64,000 nt of DNA from Noviherbaspirillum massiliense JC206 (GCF_000312045.1 NZ_HE978634.1:2935849-2999848); one strand, 5' to 3'. Positions 18,836-27,710 are shown, numbered from the stretch's first letter. The notes: generated by a model not told the origin, from the letters alone. Translations and numbers: made by a program.

Positions 18836-19159
18836 TTAGGCCAGCACACCGAAGCGCCAGGCAAAGAATACCGCGAGACCGACACCTATCGTCAGCAACT
18901 GGCGCCTCGTCGCGGCGGATACCGCGATCGCGACGATGGCGGCGACCAGCTGCGGATTGCGCCAGGTCAGCTCCATGTCCTTGCCCTGCGGTGCCAAAAT
19001 CATCGGCACGATGATCGCCGTCAGTACGGTGACCGGCACAAAGCCCAGCGCCTCCTTCAATAACGGCGGAAATACGACGCGGTCGCCGAGCAGGAAGATC
19101 GCAGCCTTGATGAAGAAGGTCACGGCAGCCATGCCGGCCACCATCAGCAGGTAATTCAT
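18836..19159 (-). CDS. azlD: AzlD family branched-chain amino acid exporter subunit
   Basis: A 107-residue membrane protein with about four hydrophobic segments, the usual AzlD size. It starts MNYLLMVAGMAAVTFFIKAA, with LKEALGFVPVTVLTAIIVPMIL in the middle, matching AzlD/YgaH proteins. Its ATG overlaps the azlC stop (ATGA at 19156-19159), so it is translationally coupled to azlC. AzlC plus AzlD export branched-chain amino acids, as BrnFE and YgaZH do. Confidence 0.92.
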   Translation of the reverse strand: MNYLLMVAGMAAVTFFIKAAIFLLGDRVVFPPLLKEALGFVPVTVLTAIIVPMILAPQGKDMELTWRNPQLVAAIVAIAVSAATRRQLLTIGVGLAVFFAWRFGVLA

Positions 19160-19884
19160 GCGCCGCCCTCCTGTTCGACTGCGCCGCGGGCTTGCCGGTG
19201 CAGCGTCAGGATGCCGGCCGCGACACCGGCCAAGACCGCCAGCAACAGCCCCAGCTTGTAGGGCAGATCCTTCCCCGCATAGGCGCAGGCGCCGGCCGCA
19301 AGCGCCGCAGCCAGCTGCGACCGCTGCCGCAATTGCGGCACCACGATGGCAATGAAGGTCACCACCATTGCAAAGTCCAGCCCGAGCGATTGCAGTTGGG
19401 GAAAGCCGGCGCCGAACAGCAGGCCCGCCAGCGTCCAGAACTGCCAGTTGCCGTACATCGCAAGGCCGGAACCGAGGAAATACCAGTGGCCAAGGGGCGC
19501 CGCAGCATGCCTCAGGTAATACGCATTCATCACCGCGAAGGTTTCATCCGTGAGCAGAAAGCCCAGGCCGAAACGCCAGCCCAGCGGCAGGTGCGTCACG
19601 CGCGGCAGCAGCGTCGCTGCATACAGCATGTGACGCAGGTTCACGATCAGGGTGGTGAGCCAGATCACCAGCAACCCGGCATTGGCGGCCACCAGGCCGA
19701 CGGCGATGAACTGGCTGGAACCGGCATACACGCTCATCGACATCAATTGCCCATGCCATGGCGCAAGAGGCGTGGAACCGACAAGGGTGCCGAAGATGAC
19801 GCCGAAGGGCGCGGCACCGACCAGCATGGGCAGCGTGTCGCACGCGCCGGCGGCGAAACTGGACAAGCGTGTGGAATGCGGCAT
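19156..19884 (-). CDS. azlC: AzlC family branched-chain amino acid exporter subunit
   Basis: A 242-residue multi-spanning inner-membrane protein. GACDTLPMLVGAAPFGVIFG near the N-terminus, the SVYAGSSQFIAVGL motif and NLRHMLYAATL are hallmark AzlC sequences. The ATG at 19884 has AGGATAG upstream; an in-frame ATG at 19914 would add 10 residues and is possible. It forms a two-gene unit with azlD for efflux of leucine, isoleucine, valine or related compounds. Confidence 0.93.
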   Translation of the reverse strand: MPHSTRLSSFAAGACDTLPMLVGAAPFGVIFGTLVGSTPLAPWHGQLMSMSVYAGSSQFIAVGLVAANAGLLVIWLTTLIVNLRHMLYAATLLPRVTHLPLGWRFGLGFLLTDETFAVMNAYYLRHAAAPLGHWYFLGSGLAMYGNWQFWTLAGLLFGAGFPQLQSLGLDFAMVVTFIAIVVPQLRQRSQLAAALAAGACAYAGKDLPYKLGLLLAVLAGVAAGILTLHRQARGAVEQEGGA

Positions 19885-20123
19885 GCGTTTTTCTATCCTG
19901 TCTGGCAAATTCATGAACACTTGGGGATCTCCGCGGCGGGCAGGATCCCGGCGAAAGCTCGCAATGGTAGCGCCGGCTGCTTGATCTTGCTTGAAGCGGG
20001 CCGGGCTGGGGCCGGCCGGAAAGGGGGGAAGGTGTGCGTCTGGGCAGCCGCGTATCAACGGGGCAGGCGGGAATGGATTGGACAATCCTTCAAGAATGCT
20101 TTCTTTGTAACAATTTATGCAAC

Positions 20124-20137
20124 TTGATCCAAATCAA
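20124..20137. promoter_or_regulatory. FNR/Anr-type binding site
   Basis: TTGATCCAAATCAA is a perfect match to the FNR/Anr/CRP-family anaerobic box TTGAT-N4-ATCAA. Its centre (20130.5) lies about 98 bases before the ATG of the small protein at 20229. A -10-like TAACAAT at about 20155-20161 would put the start of transcription near 20170, giving the class II spacing of about -41. The box sits in an A/T-rich stretch between azlC and the small gene. Confidence 0.75.
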
Positions 20138-20228
20138 CATAGATTGCCCTATATTAACAATAGGCCGCATTCCCACTACTTATGCGACCAAAGCAAAGAC
20201 GGCGCGGGCGCGCAATTCGGGAGGTCGT

Positions 20229-20498
20229 ATGGTCAAATTCCAGTTTTCTATACTGACGCAGAACAGGCTCAAGATCGACAACATCGCCATCATGGGCCGG
20301 AATCAGGAAGATGCGGAACGCAAGCTGCGCCAGATGTACCGCTACTGCGAAGTGCTGAGCTGCGAAGTGAAAGCGGGCGTGACGAAGGCAGAAAGCCTGA
20401 ATTGCGACGTGAACCCGGGCTCGGCGAAGCCGGTGCAGAAAGCGCCCGTCGAAGACAAGACGTCGATGGAAGACATCCTGACGCTCATCTCGAACTAG
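20229..20498 (+). CDS. hypothetical protein downstream of an FNR box
   Basis: An 89-residue soluble protein with no family I can name. Residues 1-50 look folded (MVKFQFSILTQNRLKIDNIA, then a basic helix EDAERKLRQMYRYCEVLSCE); the C-terminal 40 are low-complexity and end in an acidic helix (MEDILTLISN). Two nearby cysteines (Cys41 and Cys46) and Cys60 are notable. The ATG at 20229 is preceded by GGGAGG at good spacing. The frame is open further upstream, but that would run through the FNR box. Probably induced under low oxygen (inference from the site). Confidence 0.7.
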   Translation: MVKFQFSILTQNRLKIDNIAIMGRNQEDAERKLRQMYRYCEVLSCEVKAGVTKAESLNCDVNPGSAKPVQKAPVEDKTSMEDILTLISN

Positions 20499-20510
20499 CC
20501 TCGTCGGCAT

Positions 20511-21278
20511 TCAGCCGATAAAACGCTCGGCCTGCAATTCATCCAGCAAAGCGGCATAGTCCTGAGCACCGCGGCTGTTCGGCGCATGCTCGAACACATT
20601 CTTGTTATAGGCCGGGCTCTCCGCAAGGCTGACGCTTTCCCTGATCTGCGTGCGGCAGACTTCATCGCCGAAGTGTTCTTCCAGCATGCGCTGCACATCG
20701 CGTTCCACCCGTCGCCCAGGATCGAAGCGCGTCAGCAGGTAGCGGCGCCTTACCCGGCGCTTCAGGACCGGCTCCAGCGCTTTCAGCGTCTTTTCGATCT
20801 GGAGCGCCCCCTTGTATGACAAATGATCGGCGGCGACCGGCACGAGCACGCAGTCGGCGGCGAAGATCGCATTCAGCGACAGCACGCCGATCATCGGACA
20901 GCAATCAACCACCACACGGGCACTCCCATCGAGGAATTTTTCCGTACGCAGGCTGGTGTTGAGACGGTTCACCACGTTATAGCCCTTGCCAAACATGGTA
21001 TCCACCTTGGACAGCTCGAGATGCGCCGGGACGATGTGGATGTTGCTTGCGGTCGGGCGGACGAGCTCGCGCAAGGGGCGGTCGCGCTGGAACAGGCTGA
21101 GGATGGTCTCGTCGCCGGAGCCGGCGGTGACGCCGGCAATTGCGCTCAAGTGCGCTTGCGGATCGAGATCGATGCCGTAAACGGTCTGCCGGCCGCGCGC
21201 CATGGCGGCTGCAAGATTGAGCGCAGTGGTGGTCTTCCCTACCCCGCCCTTCTGGTTGAATACGGCAACGATGGTCAT
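20511..21278 (-). CDS. ParA/MinD-type ATPase (orphan)
   Basis: A 255-residue deviant Walker ATPase: KGGVGKTT at 10-17, DLDPQAH (Walker A') near 40, VVVDCCPMIG and later VPVAADHLSYKGAL. The size and absence of an N-terminal HTH resemble small chromosomal ParA proteins. No parB or parS cluster is visible next to it, so it is not the main chromosome-partition operon. It may position some other cargo on the nucleoid. It is monocistronic, converging on the FNR-box gene with only 12 bases between the stops. Confidence 0.88.
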   Translation of the reverse strand: MTIVAVFNQKGGVGKTTTALNLAAAMARGRQTVYGIDLDPQAHLSAIAGVTAGSGDETILSLFQRDRPLRELVRPTASNIHIVPAHLELSKVDTMFGKGYNVVNRLNTSLRTEKFLDGSARVVVDCCPMIGVLSLNAIFAADCVLVPVAADHLSYKGALQIEKTLKALEPVLKRRVRRRYLLTRFDPGRRVERDVQRMLEEHFGDEVCRTQIRESVSLAESPAYNKNVFEHAPNSRGAQDYAALLDELQAERFIG

Positions 21279-21426
21279 GGCTGGGCCTATTCTAATCGTG
21301 ATCCCAGGGTTTGTGACAATTTGACACCGTGCCGGGCCTGCGTTTATGCGCGGCCTGCAACACCGCCCGCATCCAGACGGGCATTCATCCGCTCCCCGCA
21401 GCCTGTCCCTCTGACGGCGGCTGCTC

Positions 21427-21828
21427 TTATTCTTCCAGCCTGGCCTTCAGACTCAGCAAGTCCCGCTCGACCAGGTCGGCATCTTCCATGAAAGTCTGTG
21501 CCGACATGTCGGGTGCACGGAACAGCGTGAACAATACCTCGCTGCCCGATCCATTCGGGATCACCCGCATCGGAACGGCGATTTCAGCGCCCTGAGCAAT
21601 CCCGACAAAATGGTCGAGCACGCCGCAGGGATTGTCCGGGCAAAAGCGGATCGTCACCGGCCCTTGCGGCGTCTCGGCTATCCAGCCTTTCTCCGTCTTG
21701 CGCACCGACTTGCAAAAGCCTTCTGCCCACTGCGGCAAATTGCGCGGGTCGCGGACGTAGGCATAGACGCGCGCAGGGTCGCAGGCAATCGAGATGCTCA
21801 GGGGCCGCGATGGAAAGAGAACGTCCAT
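21427..21828 (-). CDS. SRPBCC superfamily protein
   Basis: A 133-residue START/Bet v 1-like protein: SISIACDPARVYAYVRDPRNLPQWAEGF is the standard opening of bacterial SRPBCC (polyketide cyclase/dehydrase-type) domains. AAGGAG sits only one base from a first ATG at 21834 but seven bases from the in-frame ATG at 21828, so the latter is taken as the start. SRPBCC folds bind hydrophobic ligands; the ligand is unknown. It lies just upstream of the ParA gene on the same strand but with 148 bases between. Confidence 0.8.
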   Translation of the reverse strand: MDVLFPSRPLSISIACDPARVYAYVRDPRNLPQWAEGFCKSVRKTEKGWIAETPQGPVTIRFCPDNPCGVLDHFVGIAQGAEIAVPMRVIPNGSGSEVLFTLFRAPDMSAQTFMEDADLVERDLLSLKARLEE

Positions 21829-21873
21829 GATCATGCTCCTTGGAGTGGGGGCGAGATTTGCCCAACTATAAAC

Positions 21874-22764
21874 CTACAGTCTGATCTGGTCCTTCAGGAA
21901 GTCGAACAGCAGCCTCACCCGCTGAAGGTGCCGGATATCGGGGTGCGCCAGGATCCACAAGCCGGTTTCCAGTTCCTCCACCGGACCGTCCAGCATGTCG
22001 ACGTCCGGATGATCCCGCAGAAGGAACAGGGGAACGACACCCACGCCCAGTCCCCACACCACCGAACCCGCGACCGACAGCACGCTGTTGCAGCGGTAGC
22101 GCGGCACCAGCTTTGGATAATGCTGGCGCCGCCACTTGACCGAGGGATGGTCCGGGATCGATTCATCGAGCGCCACCCAGTCTGCCTCGGCCAGGCGCAG
22201 CTGCCCGGGCTGGCGTGCCAGGTAGGCGCGGCTGGCAAACACGCCCGCCGACAATGTGCCGAGCCTGGTTCCGACCAGGTGCTCCGGCGGCTTGCGCGTG
22301 GCGCGGATGGCGACATCCGCGTCTCGCCGGTTCAGGTTGGCTACGGCATTGGTGGCAACCAGCTCCAGTTCGATTCGCGGATACGCGGCGGAGAAGTGAT
22401 GAAGCACCGGCAGCACCAGTCCATGCAGGATTGTGTCGGTGGTGGTGATGCGCAGGACGCCGGACGGCTCGTTTCCGTTCTTGAACGCGGCTTCCCGCGC
22501 CTCCTGCAATTGGGCCTCCATCCGCTCGGCATGGTGCGCCAGTTCCAGCGCCAGCTCGGTCGGCAGATAGCCTTGCCGGCTGCGCTCGAACAGGCGCTCG
22601 CCCAGATCCTTTTCAATCCGGCCAATAGTCCGGAACACCGTCGACGCATCGAGCTTCAGCCGCTCGGCCGCGCCTCCCAGGGTGCGCCCCCTGACTAGGG
22701 CCAGGACCATTTCCAGCTCACCGAAGCCGAGCTTCGATTGCATTCTTGCATAGGAAGATTTCAT
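21874..22764 (-). CDS. LysR family transcriptional regulator
   Basis: A 296-residue LTTR. The winged-helix domain (residues about 13-72) contains LGGAAERLKLDASTVFRTIGRIEKDLGERLFER; the remainder is a type 2 periplasmic-binding-like effector domain ending near DFLKDQIRL. It is divergent from the doxX-gst pair with 72 bases between starts, the usual LTTR arrangement, so those two genes are its likely targets. Confidence 0.9.
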   Translation of the reverse strand: MKSSYARMQSKLGFGELEMVLALVRGRTLGGAAERLKLDASTVFRTIGRIEKDLGERLFERSRQGYLPTELALELAHHAERMEAQLQEAREAAFKNGNEPSGVLRITTTDTILHGLVLPVLHHFSAAYPRIELELVATNAVANLNRRDADVAIRATRKPPEHLVGTRLGTLSAGVFASRAYLARQPGQLRLAEADWVALDESIPDHPSVKWRRQHYPKLVPRYRCNSVLSVAGSVVWGLGVGVVPLFLLRDHPDVDMLDGPVEELETGLWILAHPDIRHLQRVRLLFDFLKDQIRL

Positions 22765-22836
22765 GAGCGCCTATTTTCATTGCTTTTTTGCCCACTTACA
22801 TTAGCACCACCCCAACCACCCTGAAAGGAATTCATC

Positions 22837-23262
22837 ATGATCGATCAACGTTTTGCCTCCCATGCGGCCCTGCTGTTGCGATTAGGCCTGGGGACGATGT
22901 GGATATCGCATGCACTGCTGAAGCTGCTGGTGTTCACGATGCCCGGCTTCGCCAGCTTTCTGGCCAGCCACGGCATGCCGGTCTTCATCGCCTGGCCGGT
23001 CGTGCTGCTCGAACTGGCGGGCGGCAGCCTGATCCTGCTGGGCTATTACGGTCGCATCGCTTCCCTGTTGCTGCTCCCCATCCTCCTTGGTGCCAGCGCC
23101 GCGCATCTTGGCAATGGCTGGGTGTTCAGCAATCCGAACGGCGGCTGGGAATATCCGGCATTCCTGATCCTCGCATCCGTCGTGCATGCCTTGCTGGGCG
23201 ACGGTGCATATGCCTTGAAGTCCGCCAACAGCCCCGCTTCCATCCGGCTGAAGACAGCCTGA
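22837..23262 (+). CDS. DoxX family membrane protein
   Basis: A 141-residue protein with four predicted membrane helices. It opens AALLLRLGLGTMWISHALLKL and has LLELAGGSLILLGYYGRIASL, both typical of DoxX/SURF4-like proteins. GAAAGGAATTC precedes the ATG. DoxX proteins are linked to redox stress and detoxification without a defined reaction. The gst gene follows after 33 bases, and the divergent LysR gene is the probable regulator. Confidence 0.88.
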   Translation: MIDQRFASHAALLLRLGLGTMWISHALLKLLVFTMPGFASFLASHGMPVFIAWPVVLLELAGGSLILLGYYGRIASLLLLPILLGASAAHLGNGWVFSNPNGGWEYPAFLILASVVHALLGDGAYALKSANSPASIRLKTA

Positions 23263-23295
23263 GTTTTCCACCCTCCCGACATGAAAGGATATCCC

Positions 23296-23904
23296 ATGAA
23301 GCTTTATTACACTCCCGGCGTATGCTCTCTCGCCCCGCACATCGCCCTGCGCGAAGCCGGCCTCGAATTCACCCTGGAGAAGGTCGACGCGCAAACCAAG
23401 CGCACCGACGCCGGTTGCAATTTCCTTGAGGTCAATCCAAACGGCTATGTGCCCGCGCTCGAAATCAAGCCTGGCACGATCCTGACCGAAGGACCGGCAA
23501 TCATGCAATACATCGCGGACCTCGCACCCTCCTCAGCACTGGTGCCGCAAGCCGGTTCCTTCGAGCGATACCGGCTGCAATCCTGGCTCAACTTCATCAC
23601 CTCGGAAATTCACAAGGGCTTCTCCCCACTGTTCAAGGCCGAGATGCCGCCCGAGGCCAAACGGATTTTCCGGGACCAGCTCGCCAGACGTTTCGACCAT
23701 GTCGAGCGGCACCTGTCGCAGCATGAACACTTGCTCGGGAGCGGCTTTTCCGTAGCGGATGCCTACCTGTTCGTGACCACCGGCTGGTCGCCTTTCGTCG
23801 GGATAGAACTGGAAAGATGGCCTGCGCTGCTCGCTTATCGCAAGCGGATTGGAGAGCGTCCGGCAGTAAAGGCGGCGATGCAGGCCGAAGGCCTCATCAA
23901 GTGA
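23296..23904 (+). CDS. gst: glutathione S-transferase (second copy)
   Basis: A 202-residue beta-class-type GST. Its thioredoxin-like domain begins MKLYYTPGVCSLAPH, with YVPAL and TEGPAIMQYIADLAP, and the C-terminal domain has FSVADAYLF. An ATG at 23281 is in frame, but AAAGGAT lies just before the one at 23296, where the family starts. It is co-directional with doxX. Roughly half of its residues match the GST at 3420-4031, pointing to an older duplication. Confidence 0.93.
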   Translation: MKLYYTPGVCSLAPHIALREAGLEFTLEKVDAQTKRTDAGCNFLEVNPNGYVPALEIKPGTILTEGPAIMQYIADLAPSSALVPQAGSFERYRLQSWLNFITSEIHKGFSPLFKAEMPPEAKRIFRDQLARRFDHVERHLSQHEHLLGSGFSVADAYLFVTTGWSPFVGIELERWPALLAYRKRIGERPAVKAAMQAEGLIK

Positions 23905-23922
23905 CTGGCACGGCCAGTGGCA

Positions 23923-24867
23923 TTACGGCTGAAGGCATAGTGCGTGCATCAGCGCCGGGATTTCCGCCGGAATCTCGCGCGCCAGGTAGCCGAGCGGGCC
24001 GAAGCGCTCTGCCAGGCGCTCGCCGGCACGCGCATGCAGCGCCACGCCCCATGCGGCCGCCTGCTCCAGCTGGGCACCGCGCGCGGACAGGCCGGCGATG
24101 ATGCCGGACAGGGCATCGCCGGAGCCGGAGATCGCGAGGCCGATATTGCCGCCTTCATGCCGCCACACTTCGCCGCTCGGCGCGGCGATGATCGTGGTGG
24201 CGCCCTTCAGTGCCACCAGCGCATTCCAGCGCCGCGCCGCATGACGCGCGGCGGCGAGAGGATCGGCAAGCACGCCATGCTTGTCGCAGGCATTCAGGTG
24301 CGCCATTTCCCCCGCATGCGGGGTCAGCAAGACCGGCGTATCGAATTGCGAGACATAGCGCTGTTGCGGATGGCAGGTGGCATCGACCGCCTGCAACTGG
24401 CGCCGCACCACGTTCATCGCAGCCGCGTCCAGCACCAGCTTCGCGCCATTCAGATGGGGCAGCAGCGCCATCACGAAGGCGCAGCTGCCCTGCTCATCCT
24501 GCATTCCGGGGCCGATCAGGACCGTGTCGAACTTTGCCAGCATCCCGTTCAGGATATCTGCGGCGGCGGGCGCAATGGCGCCGGCATCGGTTTCCGGCAA
24601 GTCGACCACGCGCGCTTCCGGCATCGCCAGCGCGACCAGCGGTGCTGTGGCCGCGCTGGTCGCGATCGTCAGCTTGCCGGCGCCGGCCCGCAGGGCGGCG
24701 GTCGCGGCGAGGATGGCTGCGCCCGGCATCTGGCGCGAGCCGGCGATGACCAGCACGCTGCCACGCTGCTCCTTGTCGCCGTCCTCCGACGGCATCGGCA
24801 AGGGCCAGGCGCGCAGACCGTCATCATCGATGTCGTTGATGCGGTCGCTGGCAAACTCGTCACACAT
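23923..24867 (-). CDS. nnrD: ADP-dependent NAD(P)H-hydrate dehydratase
   Basis: A 314-residue YjeF_C/NnrD protein. GSVLVIAGSRQMPGAAILAATAALRAGAGKL opens the ribokinase-like fold. FDTVLIGPGM, LVLDAAAMN, VLLTPHAGEM, LKGATTII and the catalytic GSGDALSG region follow. It repairs NADHX and NADPHX by ATP/ADP-driven dehydration. The epimerase domain NnrE is absent and no separate nnrE is nearby. The histidine-phosphatase gene ends 9 bases upstream on the same strand, suggesting an operon. Confidence 0.9.
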   Translation of the reverse strand: MCDEFASDRINDIDDDGLRAWPLPMPSEDGDKEQRGSVLVIAGSRQMPGAAILAATAALRAGAGKLTIATSAATAPLVALAMPEARVVDLPETDAGAIAPAAADILNGMLAKFDTVLIGPGMQDEQGSCAFVMALLPHLNGAKLVLDAAAMNVVRRQLQAVDATCHPQQRYVSQFDTPVLLTPHAGEMAHLNACDKHGVLADPLAAARHAARRWNALVALKGATTIIAAPSGEVWRHEGGNIGLAISGSGDALSGIIAGLSARGAQLEQAAAWGVALHARAGERLAERFGPLGYLAREIPAEIPALMHALCLQP

Positions 24868-24876
24868 GCGGGCTCC

Positions 24877-25647
24877 TCAGGATTTCGGCGCGGCCTGCAC
24901 GTCCGGCTCGTCGGTGACCGGCGTGCCGGAGTCGCGCAGAGGCGCCACGAAGTTGACGAGGTCGAGCACCAGCTTGCCATTCCTGCCGCGCGCCGGATCG
25001 AAGCGGTAGGATGTGACGGAGCAGTTGGGCACATCGCCGCTGCGGTCGATCTCCAGTATCTGCTGTTCATCCATGCGCTCCAGCAGATAGCGGAAGCAGT
25101 TCACGATCACCTGATGGCCGACGATCAGCACCCGCTCGCCACGGTATTCGCGGACGATGGTGTCGAGCACGCTGCGCAGGCGCAGGATCACGTCGCACCA
25201 GCTCTCGCCGCCGGGCGGGCGGAAATAGAACTTGCCGACATGCGTACGCTGCTCGCTCAGCTCCGGATATTTCTGCCGGATGCCGTGCCGGGTCAGGCGA
25301 TCGAGAATGCCGAATTCCTTCTCGCGCAGGCGCTCGTCGGCAATCACCGAGACTTCATCGCGGTCAAGCCCGGCCGTCTCGAGGACGATCTGGGCCGTCA
25401 TGCGCGCGCGAACGTAGGAAGAACAGAGGATGACATTCGGCCGCTCGGAAGGCGGCATGTCGCGGAACCAGTGTCCCAGGGCTTCCGCCTGGCGCCGCCC
25501 GAGGGCCGAGAGCGGGGTGTCAACGTCGCGGGTGGCGATATCGATCAGCGCCACCCCGGCAGCCTCGGCTGCATCGCGCGCGACATTGCCTGCGCTCTGC
25601 CCGTGGCGGACGATCCAGATTTGCTGGGGCCATTTCTGCTCTGCCAT
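24877..25647 (-). CDS. histidine phosphatase family protein
   Basis: A 256-residue branch-1 phosphoglycerate-mutase-like phosphatase. The catalytic WIVRHGQSAGN is at the N-terminus, TPLSALGRRQAEALGHWF and CSSYVRARMTA follow, and the second histidine sits in VLIVGHQVIVN. The C-terminal 40 residues are less conserved. GGGAAGG precedes the ATG at 25647; the longer frame has no ribosome site. It is probably co-transcribed with nnrD. The substrate is unknown. Confidence 0.88.
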   Translation of the reverse strand: MAEQKWPQQIWIVRHGQSAGNVARDAAEAAGVALIDIATRDVDTPLSALGRRQAEALGHWFRDMPPSERPNVILCSSYVRARMTAQIVLETAGLDRDEVSVIADERLREKEFGILDRLTRHGIRQKYPELSEQRTHVGKFYFRPPGGESWCDVILRLRSVLDTIVREYRGERVLIVGHQVIVNCFRYLLERMDEQQILEIDRSGDVPNCSVTSYRFDPARGRNGKLVLDLVNFVAPLRDSGTPVTDEPDVQAAPKS

Positions 25648-25770
25648 TGCTGCCTTCCCTGTTGAATGAAAGGAATGACAACTGCAGGGACGCGAAGTTT
25701 CCTGCCGGAGGCGCAGAGGAGGCAATGCGCAGGCGGCGAACACCGCCCGCATGAGGAAAAGAAACCTGCC

Positions 25771-26376
25771 TCAGTCGAAAGAGACTTTCCCGAACAGGAA
25801 CAGGACGTCGCCGTTGCCCTTGTTTGACGACAGGCGCGGCACATAGGAAGCGAGCATTTTGAAATTTTGCGTGCCGACAGATGCAATCGGGAAAACAGCG
25901 GGGAAGGGAACGCCGCCGAAATAGTCACGGCGGCTTACCAGCATCGGTGCCAGACCGGCACCGACTTCGAGGCCGGATTGCCCGACCGACCACATCCATT
26001 GGTAAGCATAGCCCGCCATGATTTGCGGATAGCAATGCGAATCGGAAATGCCGATCAGGAAAATCGATTCTTCGTTGCCCTTGGCATTGCGGATGGACTT
26101 GCCGATACCGAGGCCCCAGGCTTCTTCGTTGAGTTCATGCAAGCGTTCCCGGGTATAGGTGCTGCGCCCGTGATAGGCATAGCCCGAGAAGTACACGTCG
26201 AGCTTGCCGGTATCGTAAATGTTCTCGACCCTCTCCCGCGCGCCCTGCCCCATATCCTGAACCGTCTGCCACCAGCCACGTTCGCCGGACTCCTGCGCTC
26301 CGGCCGAAGCCGCAGCCGTCAACAGCAAGGCGGACATACCCGTGCCAAGAACCTTGCTCAAACCAAAGAATTGCAT
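25771..26376 (-). CDS. pagP: lipid A palmitoyltransferase PagP
   Basis: A 201-residue outer-membrane beta-barrel precursor with a signal peptide ending near AGA/QES. After an amphipathic helix region (WWQTVQDMG) the barrel begins KLDVYFSGYAYHGR. The catalytic residues known from E. coli PagP (His, Asp, Ser) correspond to His69 in YHGR and Asp112-Ser113 in SDSH. FPIASVG and a C-terminal aromatic-ending strand (LFGKVSFD) fit. It transfers palmitate from phospholipid to lipid A, remodelling the outer membrane. AAGGG lies upstream of the ATG. Confidence 0.88.
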   Translation of the reverse strand: MQFFGLSKVLGTGMSALLLTAAASAGAQESGERGWWQTVQDMGQGARERVENIYDTGKLDVYFSGYAYHGRSTYTRERLHELNEEAWGLGIGKSIRNAKGNEESIFLIGISDSHCYPQIMAGYAYQWMWSVGQSGLEVGAGLAPMLVSRRDYFGGVPFPAVFPIASVGTQNFKMLASYVPRLSSNKGNGDVLFLFGKVSFD

Positions 26377-26456
26377 GAACTACCCTTGTTGTTTGTTTGC
26401 CGCACCCTGCTGCAATGCGGACGCTCTTTACTGACTGACTTGAAACTGTCTTTCAA

Positions 26457-27710
26457 CTATCCAAACCTGCGCTGCGCATCCAGCGCCAGCCCGGCGCCGA
26501 TGCTGCCGAACAGGTCGCCCTCCACCCGCTGCGCGTCCGGCAGCAGCGAGGCAATCCGCTTGCGCAGCATATGCACGCCGCTCGAGCCGCCCGTGAAGAA
26601 CACCGTATCGACCGCTTCCGCCGGTACGGCGGCATTCCGAAGCAGTTCGCCGACTGCGGCTTCAATCGCCATCACCAGGTGCGTAATCGCCGCATCGAAA
26701 TGCTCGCGCTCGACCAGCACCGTCTGCGGCGGGGGCAGGCGCTCCAGCTGCAGGGCAGTGACCGTCGCTTCGGAGAGGGCAATCTTTCCTTCTTCCACCT
26801 TCAGCGCGAGCCAATGGCCGTCGCGCTGCTGCACCAGTTGCAGCAGCCGGTCCAGCTTGTCGCGCTCGCGCGCGTCGCGCCGGAGGTCTTGCAATTCTTC
26901 CCAAGCCTTGCGGGTATAGGCGAGATTGATCGTGTGCCAGGTCGCCAGGTTGAAATAATGGCTGGATGGCATTTCTGCATCGCTCGCCAGGCGCGAACCC
27001 ATGCCGAGCCGGGGCATGACGGAAGACAGGCTGAGGTATTTGTCGAAATCGGTGCCGCCGATGTGCACGCCGGCGGTGGCGAGGATGTCGTCGCGACGGT
27101 CGGCTTTTTGGGCGCGCTGCGGAGACAGGCGCACGAGCGAAAAGTCGGAAGTGCCGCCACCGATATCGGCAATCAGCACCAGCTGCTCGCGTTCGATTTC
27201 CGATTCATAGTCGAAGGCGGCGGCAATCGGCTCGTACTGGAAGGCGACTTCGCGGAATCCGGCGGCCTGCGCGATCTGCAGCAGGCTGGCTTCCGCCTGC
27301 TGGTCGGCCTTGAGGTCGTCGTCGATGAAATGCACCGGGCGGCCGAACACCGCATGCTCGAAGCTGCGGCCGGCAGCCTGTTCGGCGCGGCGCTTTAATT
27401 CGCCGATGAATTGCGCCAGCAGCTGGCGAAACGGGATGGCGCGCCCCTGCACTTCCGTCTGTCCGTCGAGGAGACTGGTGCCGAGCAGGCTTTTGAGCGA
27501 GCGCATCAGGCGCCCTTCATGCCCGGCAAGATAATCAGCCAGCGCGCCGCGGCCGAAACTCCATCTGTCTTCTTCCGCGTTGAAGAACACGGCGGAAGGC
27601 AGGGTGGTCTTGCCTTCCTCGAGCGGGAGCAGAGAAGGATGGCCGGGCCGGCACCAGCCGACGGTGGAATTGGAGGTGCCGAAATCGACGCCGCAAGCTC
27701 TGGCCATCAT
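26457..27710 (-). CDS. Hsp70 family protein (YegD-like)
   Basis: A 417-residue actin-like ATPase with the Hsp70 phosphate motifs GVDFGTSNSTVGW at the N-terminus, VLIADIGGGTSDFSL near the centre and VFFTGGSSGVHMLRKRI near the C-terminus. It lacks the DnaK substrate-binding and lid domains, as in E. coli YegD. Such proteins are of unknown function, perhaps atypical chaperones. Tandem ATGs at 27710 and 27707 lack a clear ribosome site. Confidence 0.9.
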   Translation of the reverse strand: MMARACGVDFGTSNSTVGWCRPGHPSLLPLEEGKTTLPSAVFFNAEEDRWSFGRGALADYLAGHEGRLMRSLKSLLGTSLLDGQTEVQGRAIPFRQLLAQFIGELKRRAEQAAGRSFEHAVFGRPVHFIDDDLKADQQAEASLLQIAQAAGFREVAFQYEPIAAAFDYESEIEREQLVLIADIGGGTSDFSLVRLSPQRAQKADRRDDILATAGVHIGGTDFDKYLSLSSVMPRLGMGSRLASDAEMPSSHYFNLATWHTINLAYTRKAWEELQDLRRDARERDKLDRLLQLVQQRDGHWLALKVEEGKIALSEATVTALQLERLPPPQTVLVEREHFDAAITHLVMAIEAAVGELLRNAAVPAEAVDTVFFTGGSSGVHMLRKRIASLLPDAQRVEGDLFGSIGAGLALDAQRRFG

